Of a DNA stretch of 12,007 bases, positions 1 through 6,670 are shown piece by piece. Each line of letters opens with the position of its first letter. Positions within the stretch are counted from its first letter, which is position 1. The stretch comes from Bacteroidales bacterium (GTDB lineage: Bacteria; Bacteroidota; Bacteroidia; Bacteroidales; WCHB1-69), in the NCBI GenBank assembly GCA_031272415.1, contig JAISTU010000090.1, positions 1 to 12,007 of the forward strand. Direction: 5' to 3'. The notes under the pieces are model-generated. The model worked only from the letters and a program-made list of their open reading frames with translations. It was not told where the DNA came from and did not search any database. The translations under genes and the position numbers were made by a program.

Positions 1-231
1 CAAAACGAAACCCGAAGAGAGGCTTTAGAAGAAGGAAGAATAGAAGGGAAAATAGAAGGAAGAATAGAAGGGAGAGTAGAGGGGAGAGCAGAAGGAAGAT
101 TTGAGAGAGATGCAGAAATTGTCCTAAAAATGTGGCAAAAGTTGCAATCCGTTGAAGAAATTCATGCTTTGACGGATATTCCGATGGCTACAATTGAGGA
201 AATTCTAAAACAAAATGGGATAAATACATAA
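1..231 (+). CDS. Rpn-family nuclease/transposase-like protein, C-terminal part (5' truncated)
   Basis: The window opens inside this gene; frame 1 reads 76 codons to a TAA at 229-231. The visible part has a Glu-Gly-Arg/Lys tetrapeptide repeat (about residues 11-34 of the fragment), then a charged helical stretch and the ending LQSVEEIHALTDIPMATIEEI. An EGK/EGR-repeat linker followed by a short helical tail of the type 'eeIa..tgls.eeI..l' is the usual C-terminus of Rpn (recombination-promoting nuclease, PD-(D/E)XK) proteins, common and multicopy in Bacteroidota. The catalytic domain lies upstream of the window and is not visible, so the family call rests only on the tail. It converges with the AP endonuclease gene on the other strand. 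It could instead be another protein with an EGR-type linker. Confidence 0.7.
   Translation, partial: QNETRREALEEGRIEGKIEGRIEGRVEGRAEGRFERDAEIVLKMWQKLQSVEEIHALTDIPMATIEEILKQNGINT
31..102 (+). repeat. 12-bp tandem repeat coding for EGR(I/V/A/F) tetrapeptides
   Basis: Six consecutive 12-bp units, consensus GAAGGAAGAATA, run in frame through the end of the Rpn-like gene. Units 1 and 3 are identical; the others differ by a few bases. Each unit codes for Glu-Gly-(Arg/Lys)-(Ile/Val/Ala/Phe). Repeats of this kind can gain or lose whole units without breaking the frame, so the linker length may vary between copies or strains. Confidence 0.85.
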
Positions 232-332
232 AATGAAAAATGCGGAAATTTCCAGCAAAAATCCACCCTTTGTTAAAAAAAAGTTGATAATTAAACGATT
301 TTTTGCATTTTTGAATAAAACCGTTCTAAATC

Positions 333-352
333 GGGCAAGGCATGCCTTGCCC
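333..352. repeat. REP-like perfect 20-bp palindrome at the 3' end of the AP endonuclease gene
   Basis: The 20 bases from 333 to 352 form a perfect palindrome built on GGGCAAGGCA and its complement. It begins immediately after the minus-strand stop codon (TAG, complement of 353-355). It lies between two convergent genes but has no T-run directly after either arm, so it is a poor classical terminator. On the minus strand the sequence reads GTAGGGGCAAGGCATGCC; palindromes of this GTAGGGG type are, from general knowledge, dispersed in Bacteroidota genomes. Two copies of a 7-bp repeat (complement of GAGTGCA and GAGGGTA, 354-367) abut it. The rest of 232-332 is AT-rich with no gene seen. Confidence 0.75.
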
Positions 353-1117
353 CTACCCTCTGCACTCCAACACCGCAGGACAGTGGTCAGAATGATAGGC
401 AGTTGGTAGGATAGATGCTGATAAGAGTCTGTTTTCCAATGATTTAGAAACTGCAATATAATCAATTCGCCATCCTAAATTCTTTTCTCTTGCATTTGCA
501 CGATAACTCCACCAAGTATAATTATGTGGCTCTTGATGAAAATAGCGAAAAGTATCTATAAAACCGCTATTAAAAAACTTCTCCATCCACTCTCTTTCTT
601 CAGGCAAAAAACCGGACGAATGGGCATTACGAACAGGGTCATGAATATCTATCGCACGATGACATATATTAAAATCTCCACAAAGAATTAAATTAGGTCT
701 AACTTTCTGTAAATCAATTACATAATCTAAAAAATCATCTAACCATTTCATTTTAAAACTCTGCCTTTCATCGCCTGTTGTACCGGAGGGATGATATACG
801 CTCACAACAGAAATATCGCCGTAATCTGCCCGCAAAAAACGACCCTCGTTATCATAAAGCGGTATATCCATCCCCATTTTTACATTATCGGGTACTTTTT
901 TTGTGAAAATTGCCACTCCACTATAGCCCCTTTTTTGGGCAGAAAAGCAATAAGAATGATAGCCTAATTGTTGAAAATCCAATATCGGAATTTGGTCAGG
1001 CTGTGCTTTGGTTTCCTGCACACACAAGACATCCGCTTGCGTTGTCTCTAACCACTCCAAAAGCCCCTTCCCTATTGCTGCTCTGATGCCATTGACATTA
1101 TAGGTAATTATTTTCAC
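353..1117 (-). CDS. xth: Exodeoxyribonuclease III / AP endonuclease (ExoIII family)
   Basis: A 254-aa protein of the exonuclease-endonuclease-phosphatase fold, the normal length for ExoIII. It cleaves DNA 5' of abasic sites and has 3'-5' exonuclease and 3'-phosphatase activity in base-excision repair. Family signatures are in order: NVNGIRA at the N-terminus with Asn7, metal ligand Glu35 in CVQETKAQ, catalytic GDFNICH with Asp148 and Asn150, GWRIDYIAVS, and the final Asp244-His245 in YHSDHCPAVLE. The start is GTG (complement of 1115-1117): no ATG exists between it and the upstream in-frame stop, and the peptide MKIITYNVNG begins exactly where the family begins. It lies 14 bp downstream of gyrB in the same direction, so the two are probably co-transcribed. 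The last codons and the stop overlap a heptad/REP-like repeat, giving the unusual ending ECRG. The symbol could equally be written exoA or xthA. Confidence 0.95.
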   Translation of the reverse strand: MKIITYNVNGIRAAIGKGLLEWLETTQADVLCVQETKAQPDQIPILDFQQLGYHSYCFSAQKRGYSGVAIFTKKVPDNVKMGMDIPLYDNEGRFLRADYGDISVVSVYHPSGTTGDERQSFKMKWLDDFLDYVIDLQKVRPNLILCGDFNICHRAIDIHDPVRNAHSSGFLPEEREWMEKFFNSGFIDTFRYFHQEPHNYTWWSYRANAREKNLGWRIDYIAVSKSLENRLLSASILPTAYHSDHCPAVLECRG

Positions 1118-1131
1118 CGTTTTTGCAAAAA

Positions 1132-3087
1132 TTAAGCATCAATATTGGCATATTTAGCATTTTTTTCAATAAATTCCCTGCGTGGAGGCACTTCATCGCC
1201 CATCAACATGGAAAATACATAATCTGCTTCAATAGCATTTTCAATGGTTACTTGTCTCAAAGTACGGCGTTCGGGATCCATTGTTGTTGCCCATAATTGC
1301 TCATCGTTCATTTCTCCCAAACCTTTGTAACGTTGCACATGCGTACCTTTTTCGCCCATTTGTTGCAAAAGTGCGATCCGCTCTTCTTCTGTCCAACAAT
1401 ATTTTTCTTCCTTATTTTTCTTGACCATATAAAGCGGAGGTGTGGCAATATAAATGCAGCCCATCTCAATCAATTCACGCATATAACGGAAAAAGAATGT
1501 GAGCAACAAAGTCGCAATATGACTGCCATCCACGTCAGCATCGGTCATAATGACTACTTTATGGTAACGCAATTTATCGGTATTGAGTGCTTTTTCGTCA
1601 TCTTCGCGACCGATTGTTACGCCCAATGCTGTATAAACGTTCTTAATTTCCTCATTTTCAAGTATTCTATGTTGCATGGCTTTTTCAACATTGAGAATTT
1701 TACCTCTCAATGGCAAAATAGCCTGTGTTCGGTTGTCTCTACCTTGTTTGGCAGTACCGCCGGCAGAATCACCCTCAACAATAAAAAGTTCGCATTTTGA
1801 AGGGTCTTTATCAGAACAATCGGACAATTTACCCGGCAAACCGGAGCCACCAAGTACGGTCTTTCTTTGCACCAATTCACGTGCTTTGCGGGCTGCATGA
1901 CGAGCCGTTGCTGCCAAAACAACCTTATCTACAATCATTTTTGCCTCTTTGGGATTTTCTTCCAAATAATAGGTCAACATTTCCGAAACCAATTGAGCCA
2001 CAACAGTATCCACTTCACTATTGCCTAATTTGGTTTTTGTTTGTCCCTCAAACTGAGGCTCTTGCACTTTGACGGAAATAATGGCAGTCAATCCCTCCCG
2101 AAAGTCTTCCGAAGAAATATCAAATTTTAATTTAGCCAACATACCTGTTTTGTCGGCATAACTTTTTAATGTTTTGGTCAGCCCGCGTCTAAATCCTGTC
2201 AAGTGTGTGCCACCTTCTATTGTATTGATATTGTTGACATAAGAGTGCAAATTTTCCGAAAATGTGCGATTGTATTGCATCACTATTTCTATTGGAATAT
2301 CATTTTTTTTGCCTTCCATATATATGGGTTGCGACATCAATTTTTCACGATTGCCATCCAAATAGTTAATAAAATCTATCAATCCCAGTTCGGAATAAAA
2401 ACGGTCATGTTGTTGCGTTTCTCCTTCCTCCATATCCCTTAAATCTGTGATAGTGAGGGCAATACCTCTGTTCAAAAAAGACAATTCACGCAAACGCGTA
2501 GCCAATGTATCATATTTATAAACGGTTACATCAAAAATGCTATCATCAGGGGTGAAATATACATAAGTACCTGTTTTATCGGAAGTTCCAACTTCTTTGA
2601 CAGGATATTTCGGCTTGCCGTACTCATATTCTTGCATAAAATGTTTGCCTTCTCTAAACACCTCCACACGAAGATATTTTGACAACGCATTGACACAAGA
2701 AACCCCTACTCCGTGCAAACCGCCTGACACTTTATAAGAGCCTTTGTCGAACTTACCGCCTGCATGCAAAACGGTCATAACAACTTCTAATGCAGAGCGT
2801 TTTTCTTTGGCGTGCATATCCGTTGGGATACCACGACCGTCATCTAAAACACTGATAGAATTATCTTTGTGTATATTTACTTCTATATTTTTACAATATC
2901 CTGCAAGCGCTTCGTCAATAGAATTATCGACCACCTCATATACCAAATGGTGCAAACCTCGCTCTCCAATGTCTCCAATGTACATCGCAGGACGCTTTCT
3001 AACGGCTTCTAAACCTTCTAATACTTGTATATTACTTGCTGTATAATCTTGATTCTGTTGTATATCTGTATTTTCTAAATTATCCAT
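1132..3087 (-). CDS. gyrB: DNA gyrase subunit B
   Basis: A 651-aa ATPase subunit of DNA gyrase, which with GyrA introduces negative supercoils. From the N-terminus: the GHKL ATPase domain with YEVVDNSIDEAL (Glu51 base, Asn55 Mg ligand), DDGRGIP and the ATP-lid motif GGLHGVGVSCVNALS; the transducer domain with QTKTKLGNSEV; the TOPRIM domain with VEGDSAGG (Glu438), PLRGKILNVEKA and TDADVDGSH (Asp516, Asp518, Asp520); and the C-terminal QRYKGLGEMNDEQLW. The last motif and NREKxxxQ-type features favour GyrB over ParE. The length fits GyrB proteins lacking the roughly 170-residue insert of Escherichia coli. It starts at ATG (complement of 3085-3087) with a short leader after a TATCTTTG promoter, and the neighbouring xth follows 14 bp downstream. 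No sign of damage. Confidence 0.97.
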   Translation of the reverse strand: MDNLENTDIQQNQDYTASNIQVLEGLEAVRKRPAMYIGDIGERGLHHLVYEVVDNSIDEALAGYCKNIEVNIHKDNSISVLDDGRGIPTDMHAKEKRSALEVVMTVLHAGGKFDKGSYKVSGGLHGVGVSCVNALSKYLRVEVFREGKHFMQEYEYGKPKYPVKEVGTSDKTGTYVYFTPDDSIFDVTVYKYDTLATRLRELSFLNRGIALTITDLRDMEEGETQQHDRFYSELGLIDFINYLDGNREKLMSQPIYMEGKKNDIPIEIVMQYNRTFSENLHSYVNNINTIEGGTHLTGFRRGLTKTLKSYADKTGMLAKLKFDISSEDFREGLTAIISVKVQEPQFEGQTKTKLGNSEVDTVVAQLVSEMLTYYLEENPKEAKMIVDKVVLAATARHAARKARELVQRKTVLGGSGLPGKLSDCSDKDPSKCELFIVEGDSAGGTAKQGRDNRTQAILPLRGKILNVEKAMQHRILENEEIKNVYTALGVTIGREDDEKALNTDKLRYHKVVIMTDADVDGSHIATLLLTFFFRYMRELIEMGCIYIATPPLYMVKKNKEEKYCWTEEERIALLQQMGEKGTHVQRYKGLGEMNDEQLWATTMDPERRTLRQVTIENAIEADYVFSMLMGDEVPPRREFIEKNAKYANIDA

Positions 3088-3110
3088 ATAAACTTTTGAC
3101 TACAATCTTG

Positions 3111-3118
3111 CAAAGATA
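3111..3118 (-). promoter_or_regulatory. Bacteroidota-type promoter of gyrB (-7 element TATCTTTG)
   Basis: On the minus strand the sequence reads TATCTTTGCA, 23 bases upstream of the gyrB ATG, matching the TAnnTTTG -7 consensus of the primary Bacteroidota sigma factor. The -33 TTG is weak: a TTG occurs at complement 3130-3132, only 11 bases upstream, closer than usual. The flanking sequence is a run of TTTTTAATT repeats shared with the ppdK promoter. Confidence 0.75.
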
Positions 3119-3165
3119 CACTTTTTTATCAATTAAAAATTAAAATTTAAAAATTATTTTTTTCA

Positions 3166-3193
3166 GAGTGTAGAGTGCAGAATGGAGAATGGA
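3166..3193 (+). repeat. Four tandem 7-bp units (GARTGNA) upstream of gyrB
   Basis: Exactly four heptamers lie end to end: GAGTGTA, GAGTGCA, GAATGGA, GAATGGA. Related heptamers occur in the other orientation at 3279-3292, at 6200-6212 and at 354-367. They are in the gyrB-ppdK intergenic region, 47 bases upstream of the gyrB -7 element. Degenerate GAGAATGG-type strings are common in Bacteroidota intergenic DNA by general knowledge; no function is assigned. Confidence 0.7.
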
Positions 3194-3241
3194 GATTTTT
3201 TTGGTATTTTAGGAAAAAAATCACCTCACTACCTTATCTTT

Positions 3242-3275
3242 TTTTGTAGAGGTAGCGTGCTACGTCTCTACAAAA
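3242..3275. repeat. REP-like hairpin in the centre of the gyrB-ppdK intergenic region
   Basis: Arms 3242-3256 (TTTTGTAGAGGTAGC) and 3259-3275 (GCTACGTCTCTACAAAA) pair over 15 positions with a 2-base bulge and a 2-base loop. It contains the TGTAGAG...CTCTACA motif of dispersed Bacteroidota palindromes. It lies between two divergently transcribed genes, where a terminator for either would make no sense, so a repeat element or protein-binding site is more likely. Confidence 0.7.
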
Positions 3276-3278
3276 TTC

Positions 3279-3292
3279 TCAATTCTCAATTA
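3279..3292 (-). repeat. Inverted heptad repeats upstream of ppdK
   Basis: Two adjacent heptamers, TCAATTC and TCAATTA, are the reverse complement of GAATTGA/TAATTGA and so relate to the GAATGGA units at 3166-3193 in opposite orientation. Their inner edge is 47 bases from the ppdK -7 element, the same distance as on the gyrB side. Confidence 0.55.
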
Positions 3293-3339
3293 ATTTTATA
3301 TTTTTTTTTAATTTTTAATTTTTAATCGAAAAATTTGTG

Positions 3340-3347
3340 TATCTTTG
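3340..3347 (+). promoter_or_regulatory. Bacteroidota-type promoter of ppdK (-7 element TATCTTTG)
   Basis: TATCTTTGCA sits 72 bases upstream of the ppdK ATG. The upstream TTTTTAATTTTTAAT run followed by TCGA closely matches the gyrB promoter read on the other strand. No clear -33 TTG at the usual distance. It leaves an AT-rich 5' leader of roughly 65 nt in which I see no riboswitch or strong hairpin. Confidence 0.75.
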
Positions 3348-3419
3348 CATTTAGGTTAAACAATTTTTATTGATAATTTAGAAATAGGATTAAAATTAAA
3401 AGACATTAATAAAAGTAGT

Positions 3420-6131
3420 ATGAGTACAAAATATGTTTATACCTTTGGCGGAAAAACAGCCGAAGGAAAAGCCGACATGAAAAATTTGTTGGGAGGGAAA
3501 GGTGCTAATTTAGCAGAAATGTGTCTGTTAGGCTTACCTGTTCCTGCAGGATTTACTATTACAACTGATTGTTGCACAGATTATTATGCAAATGATTGTC
3601 AGTTACCAGCCTCTTTGATGGGGGAGGTTTGGCAAAGCATGAAAAATGTGGAAAAAATCATGGGATTGAAGTATGACGACCCCGAAAATCCGTTGTTAAT
3701 CTCTTGTCGTTCGGGCGCACGTAGTTCTATGCCCGGCATGATGGACACGGTTTTAAATATAGGTCTTAGTTCAAAAACCATTCCCGGTTTGATAGCCAAG
3801 ACTGACAATCCGCGTTTTGTTTATGACTCTTATCGCCGTCTGATTATGATGTATGCAGACGTGGTAATGGAAAAATCAGAAGGATTGGAGCCTGCAGAAG
3901 GAAAAGGTATCCGTAAAATATTAGAAGAAATGCTGGATGAGTACAAAGGTCAAAAACAAATTAAGTCGGATACGGAATTGACAGCAGTAGATTTAGAAAA
4001 ATTATCTAATGCATTTAAAGCCAAAGTAAAAGAAGTATTAAAAGTAGATTTTCCGGATGATGCAAAAGCACAATTGGAAGGCGGTATTAAGGCGGTTTTT
4101 AAATCGTGGAATGGGAAAAAAGCCATTTCTTACCGCAAAATTGAAGGTATTCCTGACGATTGGGGGACAGCCGTCAATGTGCAAGCGATGGTATTTGGCA
4201 ATATGGGCAGTAATTCTGCCACAGGTGTTGCTTTTACGCGTAATCCTGCCACAGGTGAAAATACTTTTTATGGCGAATGGTTGGTTAATGCACAAGGAGA
4301 AGATGTTGTTGCGGGCATACGCACGCCCAATCCGCTCAATGATGCGACCAAAAATGAGCAAAATAAGCATCTCCTTTCAATGGAAAAATCTATGCCACAG
4401 ACTTACAAAGAATTATGCGACATCAGAAGCATTTTGGAGAAGAATTTTAAGGATATGCTTGACATTGAATTTACCATTCAGGAGGGTGTTTTATATATGT
4501 TGCAATGTCGTGTGGGCAAACGAACTGGTGTTGCGGCGCTCAATATGGCATTGGATATGTTGTCCGAAAATTTGATTGACGAAAAAACAACTGTTATGCG
4601 GCTCACTCCGGTTCAATTGGATGAATTATTACACCCCATTTTGGACACTGTTGATGAGAAAAAGCATGCTGTTGTCGGCAAAGGATTGCCTGCCGGTCCG
4701 GGCGGTGCAGTAGGTAAAATTGCACTCACTTGCGAAAAAGCGTTAGAATATGCAAAAGAAGGCATTGACTGCATTTTGGTACGTGAAGAGACCAACCCTG
4801 AGGACGTGGAAGGTATGCGTGCTGCTAACGGCATTTTGACTGCACGTGGCGGTATGACTTCCCATGCGGCTTTGGTGGCACGCGGATGGGGTAAATGTTG
4901 CATTGTCGGTTGTGATGCCATACATATAAATATAGATAAAAAAGAAATCAAAATCAGCGATAAAACGTACCACGAAGGCGATATTTTAAGTCTCAACGGC
5001 ACTCGTGGCTGGATTTATGATGAAAAAGTGGCAATGGTAGATGCAACAGAAAATCCACGTTTTCAAGAGTTTATGAAAATTGTGGATAAATACCGCACTA
5101 TCAATGTACGCACCAATGCAGATACACCGGAAGATGCTCAGCAAGCCATTGATTTTGGTGCAGAAGGCATAGGTTTATTCCGCATTGAACACATGTTTTA
5201 CGGAAAAAACAGCGAAGAGCCTTTGGCTAAATTGAGAAATATGATTTTGGCAAAAACTACTCATGAACGCATTGCCGCTTTGGATGAATTAGAGCCTTAT
5301 ATTCGCAATTCCGCAAAAGGAACTCTTAAAGTTATGGACGGTAAACCACTCACTTTCAGGTTAATGGATCCGCCATTGCATGAATTTGTTCCCCAAACGG
5401 AAGACAAACAACGTGAATTGGCTGCCGAAAAAGGTATTGATTTTGAAGATTTGCACAAAAGAATTGAGGCTTTACATGAAGTCAATCCAATGATGGGCTT
5501 GCGTGGCGTAAGGTTAGGTATTGTATATCCTGAAATTACACGCTCTCAATTTAAAGCATTGTTTGAGGCAACAGCAGAGTTGTTAAAAGAAGGCAAAAAT
5601 CCGATTTTGGAAATTATGGTGCCCCTGACTACAACAGTCAAAGAATTGGAACATCAAAAAGTAATTGCGGACGAAGAACATGCTGCCGCAGAAGCCAAAT
5701 TTGACGTGAAAATACCTTATTCTTACGGCACAATGATTGAAATTCCGCGTGCTACTTTGGTGGCGGATGAGATTGCAAAAGTAGCCGAATTTTTCTCTTT
5801 TGGTACCAACGACCTCACACAAATGACTTTTGGTTTTTCAAGAGACGACGTAAATACCATTTTGGAAAAATATTTGGAAGAAAAAATATTGCCTGCTGAC
5901 CCCTTTAATACGCTTGACCAACAAGGCGTTGGACAATTGGTAAAAATGGGTGTAGAACGAGGACGTAAAACACGACCAAATATGAAAATCGGTGTTTGTG
6001 GCGAACACGGTGGAGACCCTGCTTCGGTAGAATTTTTCTATAAAACAGGGATGAACTATGTTTCATGTTCTCCATTTCGCGTACCGGTAGCACGTTTGGC
6101 TGCCGCACAAGCCGCCATCGAAAATAAATAA
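3420..6131 (+). CDS. ppdK: Pyruvate, phosphate dikinase
   Basis: A 903-aa cytoplasmic enzyme interconverting pyruvate + ATP + Pi and phosphoenolpyruvate + AMP + PPi; in anaerobic Bacteroidota it can act in glycolysis or gluconeogenesis. The N-terminal ATP-grasp nucleotide-binding domain begins with YVYTFGGKTAEG and LLGGKGANLAEM and includes SCRSGARSSMPGMMDTVLNIG. The swivelling phosphohistidine domain carries GGMTSHAALVARGWGK with His482, equivalent to the phosphorylated His of known PPDKs. The C-terminal TIM-barrel PEP/pyruvate domain has RIEHMFY, MGLRGVRLGI, SFGTNDLTQMTFGFSRDD and the catalytic-cysteine motif GVCGEHGGDP (Cys860). Length is at the usual family value and all key residues are present, so it looks fully functional. 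PPDK rather than PEP synthase is supported by the N-terminal TFGGK and the RIEHMF region. It is monocistronic: own promoter upstream, terminator downstream. Confidence 0.97.
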   Translation: MSTKYVYTFGGKTAEGKADMKNLLGGKGANLAEMCLLGLPVPAGFTITTDCCTDYYANDCQLPASLMGEVWQSMKNVEKIMGLKYDDPENPLLISCRSGARSSMPGMMDTVLNIGLSSKTIPGLIAKTDNPRFVYDSYRRLIMMYADVVMEKSEGLEPAEGKGIRKILEEMLDEYKGQKQIKSDTELTAVDLEKLSNAFKAKVKEVLKVDFPDDAKAQLEGGIKAVFKSWNGKKAISYRKIEGIPDDWGTAVNVQAMVFGNMGSNSATGVAFTRNPATGENTFYGEWLVNAQGEDVVAGIRTPNPLNDATKNEQNKHLLSMEKSMPQTYKELCDIRSILEKNFKDMLDIEFTIQEGVLYMLQCRVGKRTGVAALNMALDMLSENLIDEKTTVMRLTPVQLDELLHPILDTVDEKKHAVVGKGLPAGPGGAVGKIALTCEKALEYAKEGIDCILVREETNPEDVEGMRAANGILTARGGMTSHAALVARGWGKCCIVGCDAIHINIDKKEIKISDKTYHEGDILSLNGTRGWIYDEKVAMVDATENPRFQEFMKIVDKYRTINVRTNADTPEDAQQAIDFGAEGIGLFRIEHMFYGKNSEEPLAKLRNMILAKTTHERIAALDELEPYIRNSAKGTLKVMDGKPLTFRLMDPPLHEFVPQTEDKQRELAAEKGIDFEDLHKRIEALHEVNPMMGLRGVRLGIVYPEITRSQFKALFEATAELLKEGKNPILEIMVPLTTTVKELEHQKVIADEEHAAAEAKFDVKIPYSYGTMIEIPRATLVADEIAKVAEFFSFGTNDLTQMTFGFSRDDVNTILEKYLEEKILPADPFNTLDQQGVGQLVKMGVERGRKTRPNMKIGVCGEHGGDPASVEFFYKTGMNYVSCSPFRVPVARLAAAQAAIENK

Positions 6132-6160
6132 GTAATTTTTCATAAATTTATGTTCATTAT

Positions 6161-6198
6161 AGTGCCCAATTATGAATTTAGTTGGGCACTTTTCTTTT
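6161..6198 (+). terminator. Rho-independent terminator of ppdK
   Basis: A perfect 9-bp stem AGTGCCCAA (6161-6169) / TTGGGCACT (6182-6190) with a 12-base loop is followed by TTTCTTTT. It lies 29 bases past the ppdK stop codon, the ideal position for an intrinsic terminator. Confidence 0.9.
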
Positions 6199-6251
6199 AG
6201 AGTGGAGAGTATCTATTAAAAAATTAAAAAATGAAAATTGAAAAAAAAGTG

Positions 6252-6259
6252 TATCTTTG
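6252..6259 (+). promoter_or_regulatory. Bacteroidota-type promoter upstream of the chimeric ORF (-7 TATCTTTG)
   Basis: TATCTTTGCA stands 49 bases before the ATG at 6309. Upstream are TTGAAAAAAAA, an AATTAAAAAATG tract and, at 6200-6212, two heptads (GAGTGGA GAGTAT), i.e. the same elements found at the gyrB and ppdK promoters. It may be the original promoter of the lost exonuclease gene. Confidence 0.65.
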
Positions 6260-6308
6260 CAAAACGTAAAAAATATTAGTGTAGAACATATAAAAATAAG
6301 GTAAAAAA

Positions 6309-6614
6309 ATGTCAGAACAAATCAGGCAAAATTTTGGATACAGCAATAATGCTGATGTAATGTGTAAAGAAGATGCTTTAAGTGTCACTTGTGTAGGAGG
6401 AGATGCCGAGAAGTACGCTTTTGCTGTGCAATGTACTGATTATCAAACTGTTACTAACAGCCTCTCAACTTCCTTGCAAGGTAGGATATGCCCCGATTTG
6501 CCCAACCACCAACTGCACACCGTTGCGGCGCATTGCGGATTTGATTTGACGCAACATCATCACTCGCTGGCAGATGCAGAGGCGTGCGCGGCGATAGAGT
6601 TGAAGGTGTTTTAA
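6309..6614 (+). pseudogene. Chimeric/truncated ORF ending in the tail of a DnaQ-like 3'-5' exonuclease
   Basis: The ORF codes for 101 aa. Residues about 54-101 (DLPNHQLHTVAAHCGFDL from residue 63, then HHHSLADAEACAAIELK) match the end of DnaQ/DEDDh exonucleases, the proofreading-type family: the HxxxxD ExoIII motif is His84...Asp89. The ExoI (DxE) and ExoII motifs of the first two-thirds are absent, and a full protein would be about 180 aa or more, so the fragment cannot be an active nuclease. The first 50 residues (MSEQIRQNFGYSNNADVM...) resemble nothing I recognise. The 3' half is visibly richer in G+C than the 5' half, consistent with a junction near 6470-6490. A promoter stands upstream, so it might be expressed. 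It could be a deletion remnant or a fusion scar; a genuine small protein is possible but less likely. Confidence 0.65.
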
Positions 6615-6637
6615 CTGACAATCAAAAATAAATTTGT

Positions 6638-6645
6638 ATCTTTGC
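6638..6645 (+). promoter_or_regulatory. Promoter of the DUF262 operon (-7 TATCTTTG)
   Basis: TATCTTTGCA lies 25 bases upstream of the ATG at 6671 and 23 bases past the preceding stop, so the DUF262 operon has its own start site with a short leader of about 20 nt. The -33 region is AT-rich with only a weak TTG-like match (CTGACAATC). Confidence 0.7.
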
Positions 6646-6670
6646 AGTTTGAAAAAAGAAAGTAAGAATT

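Noticed and set aside
333..352. Palindrome read as a bidirectional terminator
   Set aside because: The stem is perfect but no T-run follows closely on either strand; a REP-like repeat explains it better, though some terminator effect is possible.
205..465. 86-codon minus-strand frame across the Rpn/xth convergent gap
   Set aside because: Overlaps the ends of two real genes and the repeat palindrome; the peptide has no motif.
1297..1800. 167-codon open frame antisense to gyrB
   Set aside because: Composition is Phe/Cys/His-rich noise and it lies fully antisense to the conserved TOPRIM region of gyrB.
4057..4575. 172-codon open frame on the plus strand inside ppdK
   Set aside because: It overlaps conserved PPDK sequence in another frame, has no recognisable motif and no promoter; a shadow frame.
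4613..5002. 129-codon frame antisense to ppdK
   Set aside because: Antisense to the phosphohistidine domain, Ser/Pro-rich, no start context; a shadow.
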